Program-made: the position numbers and the translations under genes
Part shown: piece after piece, positions 1 to 5,549 of the stretch
How the letters are laid out: every line of letters begins with the position of its first letter
Numbering within the stretch: the first letter of the stretch is position 1
NCBI GenBank assembly: GCA_023255095.1
Contig: JALRJJ010000065.1
Span: 1-5,977 of the forward strand
From: a bacterium
GTDB lineage: Bacteria > Fidelibacterota > Marinisomatia > Marinisomatales > Marinisomataceae
Reading direction: 5' to 3'
DNA length: 5,977 bases
Notes under the pieces: generated by a model
Database searches by the model: none
What the model saw: the letters and a program-made list of their open reading frames with translations, nothing else
Told to the model about the DNA's origin: nothing

Positions 1-77
1 ATTCAATTTCTATTGTCGATAATGAAAATAATATTTTTTCAGAAAAAAAATTAACTGTAACAGAAAATAATAAATGA
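1..77 (+). CDS. C-terminal end of an unidentified upstream protein (partial)
   Basis: An open frame enters from the left edge (first full codon at position 3) and ends at TGA 75-77. The 24 visible residues end in the polar stretch EKKLTVTENNK and carry no motif that identifies a family. The stop shares an ATGA overlap with the serS start at 74, an arrangement typical of translationally coupled genes, and this is the main reason to believe the frame is a real gene end. The other two forward frames close earlier, at 20-22 and 52-54. No function can be assigned. Confidence 0.55.
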   Translation, partial: SISIVDNENNIFSEKKLTVTENNK

Positions 78-1342
78 TAGATATCAAAAAAATTAGAGAA
101 AATATTGAAGTCCTTGAAAATTCTTTAAAAAGAAAAGATCAAACTATTTCATTGTCAAAAATTCTTAAAATGGATAAAGAATTAAGGACTATCACCAGCA
201 ATCTAAATATTCTCCAATCAGAACAAAACCAAATTTCGAAAGAAATTGGTAAGATGAAATCTCAAGGAGGAGTTGATAACAATTTATTTACCAGTTTGAA
301 ATCTTTATCATTAAATATTAAAGATTTAGAGTCTAAATCAAAAAATTTATCGAAAAAATTGAAAGATAAAATGTTATTAATTCCTAATCCTCCTCACGAT
401 TCGGTTCCTCAGGGAGAAACTTCTGAAGATAATGTAGTTATTAGACGTCACGGTGAAACAAAAAAATTTGATTTCGAACTGAAAGATCATGTTCAAATAT
501 GTAATGACATGTCATTAGTTGATTTTGAGGGTGGAGTTAAGATTTCTGGAGGAGGATTCCCTTTAATGAAGGGTAAAGGAGCATTGCTAGAAAGGGCATT
601 GATTAATTTCATGATTGATTATCATTTAAAAAATTATGATTACACTGAATATTTAACCCCTTTTCTTGTAAATCCTTCATCAGCAATTACAACTAGTCAA
701 TTACCAAAGTTTTCAGAAGATATGTATTATATTGAAAAAGATGATTTGTATCTAATCCCAACTGCAGAGGTATCAATAACTAATATTCATAGAGATGATA
801 TATTAGATTTTAATGAACTTCCAAAATATTATTTAGGTTATTCAGCTTGCTTTAGGAGAGAAGCTGGTTCTTATGGAAAAGATACAAGAGGTTTATTAAG
901 GGTGCATCAGTTTAGTAAAGTGGAATTAGTAAAATTTGTTGAACCAAATAATTCTTACAAAGAATTAGAAAATCTTGTAGTTCAAGCTTCAAAAATACTT
1001 GAGTTACTTGAATTAGAGTATCGTGTAGTTGAGCTTTGTTCTGGTGATTTAAGTTTTGCAGCATCCAAGTGTTATGATTTAGAAGTTTGGGCCCCTAAAG
1101 AAGGGAGTTGGTTGGAGGTTTCTTCATGTAGTAATTTTGAAGATTTTCAAGCTCGAAGGGGCAATATTAGATTTAAAAATAAAGATGGTAAAGTCGAGTT
1201 TGTTCATACTTTGAATGGTTCTGGTTTAGCTATTCCAAGAATTTTTGCTGCTTTACTTGAAACACATCAAAATAAAGATGGTTCAATAAAGATCCCAGCT
1301 GCTCTTCAACCGTATATGGGAATTTCAAAATTAGATTCTTAA
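74..1342 (+). CDS. serS: Seryl-tRNA synthetase (serine--tRNA ligase)
   Basis: This cytoplasmic class II aminoacyl-tRNA synthetase activates serine with ATP and charges tRNA-Ser (and tRNA-Sec where present). The 422-residue length is normal for the bacterial enzyme. Residues 1-100 are a lysine- and leucine-rich helical region, matching the long antiparallel coiled-coil arm that grips the tRNA extra arm. The catalytic domain follows, with the serine-site TAEVS at 230-234, motif 2 around FRREAGS (260-266) followed by GKDTRGLLRVHQF, and motif 3 as NGSGLAIPR (381-389), ending in the conserved ATP-binding arginine. Family members often read LAVGR where this one has LAIPR; the key residues are kept. 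The ATG at 74 overlaps the upstream stop as ATGA. No Shine-Dalgarno motif is visible, so expression may depend on coupling to the upstream gene. The identification is secure. Confidence 0.98.
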   Translation: MIDIKKIRENIEVLENSLKRKDQTISLSKILKMDKELRTITSNLNILQSEQNQISKEIGKMKSQGGVDNNLFTSLKSLSLNIKDLESKSKNLSKKLKDKMLLIPNPPHDSVPQGETSEDNVVIRRHGETKKFDFELKDHVQICNDMSLVDFEGGVKISGGGFPLMKGKGALLERALINFMIDYHLKNYDYTEYLTPFLVNPSSAITTSQLPKFSEDMYYIEKDDLYLIPTAEVSITNIHRDDILDFNELPKYYLGYSACFRREAGSYGKDTRGLLRVHQFSKVELVKFVEPNNSYKELENLVVQASKILELLELEYRVVELCSGDLSFAASKCYDLEVWAPKEGSWLEVSSCSNFEDFQARRGNIRFKNKDGKVEFVHTLNGSGLAIPRIFAALLETHQNKDGSIKIPAALQPYMGISKLDS

Positions 1343-1383
1343 TTAAAAGTTGGATTTTAATAAATCTTTTTCTATGGACCTTT

Positions 1384-2025
1384 TTGTTTGGTTTTTCTTC
1401 TCTAATTGAAATAATCATAACTGGTAAAAAAGAGAATTTTAAACGTTATGGAAAAGGGTGGTCTTTTTTTTTATTAAAGATTTATGGAGTGAAACTAGAA
1501 ATCATTTATGATAAAAATTTTGACCAATCAAAAAACTTTATTTTTTGTCCGAATCATTCATCACTAATTGATATACCTGTAGTTTTCAAATCAATAGATC
1601 AATATATTGTTTTTCTTTATAAGAAAGAGCTTAGTAGAATACCTATTTTTAAAACAATTTTAGACTTTGCAGGTTTTTTCTATGTTGATAGGTCCAATTC
1701 TGAAAGTGCAAAAAAAAGCATGAATCTTTTACTACATGATTTAAAAACTACCCCAAGATCTGTTGTAATCTTTCCCGAAGGAACTCGTTCAAAAAAAGGA
1801 AATTTAATCGATTTTAAAAAAGGTGCTGCAGTATTTAGTTTAAATTCAGGTTTACCAATAATTCCGGTGGCAATTATTGGCGGAAGGAATTGGTGGGAAA
1901 CAAAAAAAGTAAAAGTTATTTTTGGTAAAGAAATCAATACTGAAAATTTTAATTATGAGCATAGAATTATCATAACGGAAAAAATTAAAAATAGGATTCA
2001 AACTCTTCTTGAAAAATATTGCTAA
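1384..2025 (+). CDS. plsC: 1-acyl-sn-glycerol-3-phosphate acyltransferase (PlsC/LPLAT family)
   Basis: The likely role is transfer of an acyl chain to lysophosphatidic acid at the inner membrane to make phosphatidic acid for phospholipid synthesis. Numbered from TTG 1384, the catalytic HX4D motif is in NHSSLID (H58, D63), the substrate-binding FPEGTRS block is at 130-136, and FKKGAAVFSLNSGLPIIPVAIIGG matches the last conserved block. The 213 residues are slightly short for the family. The same frame stays open upstream through serS and encodes a hydrophobic stretch (WILINLFLWTFLFGF, about 1351-1395) that looks like the usual N-terminal membrane segment, yet it contains no ATG, GTG or TTG before 1384. 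The true start may therefore be a rarer codon such as ATT 1342, which overlaps the serS stop. The 3' end overlaps the next gene by 17 nt. The family is clear, but exact acyl-acceptor specificity is not proven. Confidence 0.9.
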   Translation: MFGFSSLIEIIITGKKENFKRYGKGWSFFLLKIYGVKLEIIYDKNFDQSKNFIFCPNHSSLIDIPVVFKSIDQYIVFLYKKELSRIPIFKTILDFAGFFYVDRSNSESAKKSMNLLLHDLKTTPRSVVIFPEGTRSKKGNLIDFKKGAAVFSLNSGLPIIPVAIIGGRNWWETKKVKVIFGKEINTENFNYEHRIIITEKIKNRIQTLLEKYC

Positions 2026-2464
2026 TAACTTTGAACAATTTTATGATCAATCTTCAAACAAAAAGATTGTTTTTACTAATGGCTGTTTTGATATTCTCCA
2101 TGTTGGCCACATTAGACTTTTAAATGATGCAAAAAAACTTGGTGATATTTTAGTGGTGGGAATAAACTCTGATTCTTCAGTGAAGAAACTTAAAGGAGAA
2201 AATAGGCCTGTAAATATTGAATCTGATAGAAAAACATTATTAGAATCACTCAAGTCAGTAGATTACGTTTTTACTTTTGATGAAGATAATCCTTTAAATC
2301 TCATTAAAAAAATTAGACCAAATATTCTAGTAAAGGGTGGAGACTATAATGAAAATATTATTGGTTCTGACTTTGTAATTGAGAATGGAGGAGAGGTCAA
2401 AATATTATTTTTTCATGAAGGTTACAGTTCTTCAAAGTATATAAATAAAATAAAAAAAGCGTAG
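2009..2464 (+). CDS. rfaE2: RfaE2/HldE C-terminal-type nucleotidyltransferase (D-glycero-beta-D-manno-heptose 1-phosphate adenylyltransferase)
   Basis: This cytoplasmic cytidylyltransferase-fold enzyme probably joins heptose 1-phosphate to AMP, giving the ADP-heptose precursor of the lipopolysaccharide inner core. In the 151 residues one sees TNGCFDILHVGH (23-34) with the HXGH nucleotide-binding signature, NSDSSVKKLKGENRPVN (53-69), LVKGGDY (107-113) and a terminal EGYSSSKYI that corresponds to the GYSTT-like end of RfaE2. There is no fused sugar kinase, so the kinase half (RfaE1-like) would have to be encoded elsewhere. The start is TTG at 2009 because the frame has no ATG before the essential TNGCFD block; this gives a 17-nt overlap with plsC. 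A glycerol-3-phosphate cytidylyltransferase (TagD-like) has the same fold, but the KGGDY and GYSSS blocks favour RfaE2. Confidence 0.88.
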   Translation: MKNIANNFEQFYDQSSNKKIVFTNGCFDILHVGHIRLLNDAKKLGDILVVGINSDSSVKKLKGENRPVNIESDRKTLLESLKSVDYVFTFDEDNPLNLIKKIRPNILVKGGDYNENIIGSDFVIENGGEVKILFFHEGYSSSKYINKIKKA

Positions 2465-2465
2465 C

Positions 2466-2496
2466 TTGATTATCTTTTTCTTTTCAAATAACTTTC
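2466..2496 (+). promoter_or_regulatory. Candidate promoter upstream of the transglycosylase gene
   Basis: The 38-nt gap before 2503 holds TTG at 2466-2468, then 20 nt, then TAACTTTC at 2489-2496. This resembles the Bacteroidota primary-sigma pattern (TTTG, 19-21 nt, TAnnTTTG), with one mismatch in each box. It can also be read as a weak sigma70-like TTGATT-N17-TAACTT. Transcription would begin close to the ATG, giving a very short leader. In AT-rich DNA such matches arise easily by chance. Confidence 0.22.
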
Positions 2497-2502
2497 CCCT
2501 CA

Positions 2503-4251
2503 ATGTTTTATAAAATATATATATATATAGCAATACTTTTTAATCTATTGATTGGACAAAATAGTTTGACTCAAGCTAGCAAGAAACCATTTATGAACAC
2601 AGATGATACAAGTTTTTTGTTAGCAGGAAATAGAATTACATCTATTTTGAATGAAGCTAAACAATATTTATCTGATGCTATTATTGCAGATGTAAACCTT
2701 GATACTGTTGAAGTCGTGTATAATATCAAGAGAATTTTTGATCTTTTATCTGATGTAGATCAGATAGGAGTAAAAGAAGAAATTGATAAAATAGAATTTG
2801 AAAAATTTCAGAATGACTTTATAAAAATTTATACAGATAGACTAAGCACTATAGATCGCTCAACTCAATTTTTAACAGCTGATCTCATCAAAAAAGATAT
2901 TGCAGATTATGTTGATGATAATGAAACCGTAGAGATGGGTTCTACTAAATTTACAATAGTTGAAGATAGAGCTGGACATATACCTTTAGTAATAAATAAA
3001 GATGTTGAAAGATATATTAGATATTTTCAAGGAAAAGGAAGGAAAGGATATAATATTTGGTTGAGAAGATATGCAGAATATCGGGACATGATTTTGCCAA
3101 TTTTGCAAAAAAATAACCTTCCTGAAGAATTAATAGTTGTTTCAATGATAGAATCAGGGTTTGATCCCAGAGCAGTCTCAAGAGCAAAGGCAGTTGGTTT
3201 TTGGCAATTTATGTATTCAACTGGAGAGCAATATGGTCTTCAAAGAGACTGGTACATTGATGAAAGACAAGATCCTGAAAAGTCAACAGAGGCAGCAGTC
3301 AAATATTTCTCAGATTTATACAATGAATTTGGAGACTGGTTTTTAGTATTGGCTGCATACAATTCTGGTCCAGGAAGAGTTAATCGAGCAATCAAATTCC
3401 ATGATACGACTGATTTTTGGCAATTATATTCATTGCCTGAGGACACAAAAAACTATATTCCATATTTTATGTCTTCAGCAATTATCTTAAGAAATCCTGA
3501 GAAATATGGTTTTAAAATTCCGCGAAGCAAGCCATTATCTTATGATGTTGTCGAAGTTGAAAAAAGTGCAGATCTTTCCATTTTAGCAAAGGCTGCTGAC
3601 TCAAGATTATCAATTATTAAGAAATTAAACCCTGAGTTGAGACAGCCTGCAACGCCATCTAATAAAACTTATCAATTGAAAATTCCATTAGGAAAAAAAG
3701 ATATATTTATTAAAAATTTTAATTCTATACCTGATGAAGAAAAATTTTCCATTCAGAGAGTTGAGCATAGAGTCGGAAAGGGTGAAAATTTAATTTCAAT
3801 CGCTTCGAAGTACAGAGTATCAGTTGCAGATTTACAAAGTATTAATGAGATAACAAATGTCAACAAATTATTCATTGGACAAAAGCTTAAGATTCCGATT
3901 AAAGGAGGTATTTATTCAAACTATCCTGATAAAATTACTTATGTAGTTAAGAGTGGAGATACCTTGGGGCATATAGCTGAAGATTACAAAACTAGAGCAA
4001 GTGAAATTAGAAAATGGAACAATATGGGCAATAGTTCTAGCATCTACCCAGGTCAAAAACTTACTCTATTTGTAAATAGAATCATTGAGAGCTCTCCTAG
4101 TCAATCTATTGAATACGTTGTAAAAAATGGTGATTCATTAATTAAAATTGCTCAAGAATATAAAGTTTCTGTAAATCAAATAAATGAATGGAATAAATTA
4201 ACTTCTTCCATAATTTATCCAGGTCAAAAACTAAAAATAAATACGGATTGA
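2503..4251 (+). CDS. mltD: MltD-like membrane-bound lytic murein transglycosylase with three LysM domains
   Basis: This exported enzyme should cleave peptidoglycan between MurNAc and GlcNAc to form 1,6-anhydro-MurNAc ends. Residues 1-19 form a hydrophobic signal segment (YIYIAILFNLLIGQ); no lipobox cysteine is seen, unlike E. coli MltD. A poorly recognisable, acidic and mostly helical-looking region follows to about 180. The SLT catalytic domain spans roughly 190-330: MIESGFDP carries the catalytic glutamate E217, then SRAKAVGFWQFM (226-237) and LAAYNSGPGRVNRAI (283-297). Three C-terminal LysM repeats at about 422-465, 479-523 and 537-580, each with a GE/GD-L core and a (I/P)GQKL end, should bind glycan. 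The 582-residue length and SLT-then-LysM order fit MltD-type proteins. The ATG at 2503 is chosen because it precedes the signal peptide; no Shine-Dalgarno motif is seen. The gene stops 10 nt before the HU/IHF gene. Confidence 0.93.
   Translation: MFYKIYIYIAILFNLLIGQNSLTQASKKPFMNTDDTSFLLAGNRITSILNEAKQYLSDAIIADVNLDTVEVVYNIKRIFDLLSDVDQIGVKEEIDKIEFEKFQNDFIKIYTDRLSTIDRSTQFLTADLIKKDIADYVDDNETVEMGSTKFTIVEDRAGHIPLVINKDVERYIRYFQGKGRKGYNIWLRRYAEYRDMILPILQKNNLPEELIVVSMIESGFDPRAVSRAKAVGFWQFMYSTGEQYGLQRDWYIDERQDPEKSTEAAVKYFSDLYNEFGDWFLVLAAYNSGPGRVNRAIKFHDTTDFWQLYSLPEDTKNYIPYFMSSAIILRNPEKYGFKIPRSKPLSYDVVEVEKSADLSILAKAADSRLSIIKKLNPELRQPATPSNKTYQLKIPLGKKDIFIKNFNSIPDEEKFSIQRVEHRVGKGENLISIASKYRVSVADLQSINEITNVNKLFIGQKLKIPIKGGIYSNYPDKITYVVKSGDTLGHIAEDYKTRASEIRKWNNMGNSSSIYPGQKLTLFVNRIIESSPSQSIEYVVKNGDSLIKIAQEYKVSVNQINEWNKLTSSIIYPGQKLKINTD
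4048..4232 (+). repeat. 14-bp direct repeat from duplicated LysM units
   Basis: CCAGGTCAAAAACT occurs identically at 4048-4061 and 4219-4232, a period of 171 nt or 57 codons. Both copies encode the PGQKL end of LysM units 2 and 3. The first LysM unit ends in IGQKL with a more diverged DNA sequence. The repeat is therefore explained by internal domain duplication within the transglycosylase gene, not by a mobile element. Confidence 0.7.
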
Positions 4252-4261
4252 ATTAATAAAA

Positions 4262-4552
4262 ATGATTAAGCAAGATATAGTAGATGCTGTTTCCACTTCA
4301 ACGGGATTATCTAAAGTTGAAGTAGAAACTGTTTTAAACCATGCTTTTGATTTAATTATAAAGGCGCTTGAAAAAAATGATAAAATTGAGTTAAGAGGAT
4401 TTGGAACTTTCTCTGTTAAGTACAGATTGCCAAAAAAAGCAAGAAATCCCAAGTCAGGTGATCCAATTTATTTGCCTGAACGTTATGTACCTGTTTTTAA
4501 GCCATCAAAAAAAATGAAAATAAATGTTAATGAAAAATTAATCGATTATTAA
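4262..4552 (+). CDS. HU/IHF-family DNA-binding protein
   Basis: This is a small dimeric nucleoid protein that bends and compacts DNA. The 96-residue length is typical. Two N-terminal helices (about 3-14 and 18-38) precede the family signature RGFGTFSVKYR (45-55). The beta-arm follows, with ARNPKSGDPI (60-69) carrying the conserved RNP whose proline intercalates into DNA, and the chain ends with VPVFKPSKKMKINVN (76-90). These blocks are present in both HU and IHF subunits, so I do not assign hup, ihfA or ihfB. The ATG at 4262 lies 10 nt after the transglycosylase stop, without a clear Shine-Dalgarno motif, and the next gene starts 13 nt after its stop. Co-transcription with both neighbours is likely. 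Confidence 0.95.
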   Translation: MIKQDIVDAVSTSTGLSKVEVETVLNHAFDLIIKALEKNDKIELRGFGTFSVKYRLPKKARNPKSGDPIYLPERYVPVFKPSKKMKINVNEKLIDY

Positions 4553-4555
4553 ACT

Positions 4556-4559
4556 GGAG
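4556..4559 (+). promoter_or_regulatory. Shine-Dalgarno motif (GGAG) of the small COX24-type gene
   Basis: GGAG lies 6 nt before the ATG at 4566, at near-ideal spacing, in the 13-nt gap after the HU/IHF stop. It supports the reality and the start of the 31-codon gene. The upstream regions of serS, mltD, the HU/IHF gene and nadK show no comparable motif. Confidence 0.6.
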
Positions 4560-4565
4560 TAATAA

Positions 4566-4661
4566 ATGCCTTGCGGTAAAAAAAGAAAAAAAAGAAAAAT
4601 GAACACTCATAAGCGTAAAAAACGCTTACGTGCGAACAGACATAAGAAAAAAAATAGATAG
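4566..4661 (+). CDS. AURKAIP1/COX24 domain-containing small basic protein (ribosomal-type)
   Basis: This 31-residue protein (32 codons with TAG 4659-4661) begins MPCGKKRKKRK and continues MNTHKRKKRLRANRHKKK. More than half its residues are Lys or Arg. This pattern matches the tiny proteins annotated as AURKAIP1/COX24 domain-containing in Bacteroidota and relatives; the related mitochondrial AURKAIP1 is the small-subunit ribosomal protein mS38. A structural role in the ribosome is therefore inferred, not shown. The gene has a good GGAG motif 6 nt upstream, sits 13 nt after the HU/IHF gene and 7 nt before nadK, and fills the gap that would otherwise separate them. Its A7 and A8 runs (4578-4584, 4586-4593) and an internal hairpin at 4610-4628 are noteworthy. 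It is short enough to be missed by standard gene callers. Confidence 0.85.
   Translation: MPCGKKRKKRKMNTHKRKKRLRANRHKKKNR
4610..4628 (+). other. Perfect 7-bp stem-loop inside the small COX24-type gene
   Basis: TAAGCGT (4610-4616) and ACGCTTA (4622-4628) are exact reverse complements separated by a five-A loop. The mRNA could fold here, within the codons for the HKRKKRLR stretch. It is not followed by a T run on the + strand, so it does not look like an intrinsic terminator for these genes. The palindrome may simply be a by-product of Lys/Arg/Leu codons. Confidence 0.4.
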
Positions 4662-4668
4662 AAATTAA

Positions 4669-5547
4669 ATGAAAGCACCCAAAACATTTGCTATTTGGGC
4701 TAATTTAGATAAAAAAGAATCTTCTTTGTTACTTGTCTCAATCCTCGATTGGGCCAAACAAAATAATTTAGAAGTTTTTCTTCCAAGCTCTCTTGAAAAA
4801 ATTAGTGAAATAACTAAAAATTTTAATTTTAGTTATTTTAAAGAAGATGAATCAGTTCCCAGCGTAGACTTCTTTTTGTCTTTAGGTGGAGATGGGACTC
4901 TTTTATCTGCAGTTCGAAACGCAAGAGAAAAATCTATTCCAGTTCTTGGCGTACATCTTGGTGAACTAGGATTTTTATCTATTACTACTCCTGATAACAT
5001 TATTTCAAAACTAAATGCAATTTTAAAGGGAAACTATAGTATTGAAGAAAGAATAGTTTTAAATGCTAAAATATCTAATTCAGAAAAAATATATTTTGCA
5101 ACAAATGATTTAGTAATCCAAAATCAGAATTCTTATAGAATAACCTCATTATCGTTTAGCGTGAATGATCAAGAGGTTGGCCAGTATAAATCTGATGGTA
5201 TTATCGTGAGTACACCTACTGGATCTACTGCATATTCCTTGTCGGCAGGGGGTCCTATTGTTCAGCCGGACGTTTTTTCTATTCTTGTTACCCCGATTGC
5301 GCCACATTCTTTAACTTCAAGACCACTGGTTCTTCCATCGAACGTTAAAATTACTTTTGATTTCCAAGGTTCCTCAGAAACTTCATTAAATCTAATTTGT
5401 GATGGCCAACAAATAATTCATTTTAGTAAGAACGAAACTATAACAATAGTCAAATCCTCGAATAATTTAAAGTTTATAACTTTTGATGATTATGACTATT
5501 ATGAAATCCTTAGGAAAAAAATGGGATGGGGTAAAAGAGGGGTTTAG
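4669..5547 (+). CDS. nadK: NAD kinase
   Basis: This cytoplasmic enzyme phosphorylates NAD+ to NADP+ and so sets the supply of NADPH for biosynthesis. The 292-residue length is normal. The signature GGDGT is at 73-77 with the catalytic aspartate D75, followed by LGVHLGELGFLS (93-104). The NAD-binding block appears as ATNDLVI (144-150), where many homologues read NE, a conservative Glu-to-Asp change. The glycine-rich block DGIIVSTPTGSTAYSLSAGGPIV (176-198) and the TPIAPHSLTSRPLVLP stretch (208-223) are intact. The C-terminal YYEILRKKMGWG tail is also typical. ATG 4669 starts 7 nt after the small gene's stop without a visible Shine-Dalgarno motif, so coupling with the upstream gene is plausible. 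The stop lies 2 nt before the next gene's TTG. The identification is secure. Confidence 0.97.
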   Translation: MKAPKTFAIWANLDKKESSLLLVSILDWAKQNNLEVFLPSSLEKISEITKNFNFSYFKEDESVPSVDFFLSLGGDGTLLSAVRNAREKSIPVLGVHLGELGFLSITTPDNIISKLNAILKGNYSIEERIVLNAKISNSEKIYFATNDLVIQNQNSYRITSLSFSVNDQEVGQYKSDGIIVSTPTGSTAYSLSAGGPIVQPDVFSILVTPIAPHSLTSRPLVLPSNVKITFDFQGSSETSLNLICDGQQIIHFSKNETITIVKSSNNLKFITFDDYDYYEILRKKMGWGKRGV

Positions 5548-5549
5548 CC

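Noticed and set aside
1343..1383. Riboswitch, T-box or small RNA between serS and plsC
   Set aside because: The 41-nt stretch is too short, has no stable stem, and reads as the continuation of the acyltransferase frame.
1230..1418. Minus-strand open frame of 62 codons across the end of serS
   Set aside because: It is antisense to the serS motif 3 region and the plsC start, has no recognisable protein features, and fits a chance opening opposite real genes.
1680..1937. Minus-strand open frame of 85 codons within plsC
   Set aside because: It lies opposite the conserved PEGTRS and downstream coding blocks; its residues follow from the reverse complement of that gene and match no family I know.
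2514..2529. AT dinucleotide run
   Set aside because: It encodes the YKIYIYI part of the signal segment in AT-rich DNA; there is no sign of a phase-variation role beyond a short, imperfect run.
4231..4452. Minus-strand open frame of 73 codons over the HU/IHF gene
   Set aside because: It is fully explained as the shadow of the conserved HU/IHF coding sequence.
4610..4650. Intrinsic terminator formed by the 4610-4628 hairpin
   Set aside because: The bases after the stem are A-rich rather than T-rich on the + strand, and the hairpin lies inside a coding gene of a co-directional cluster.
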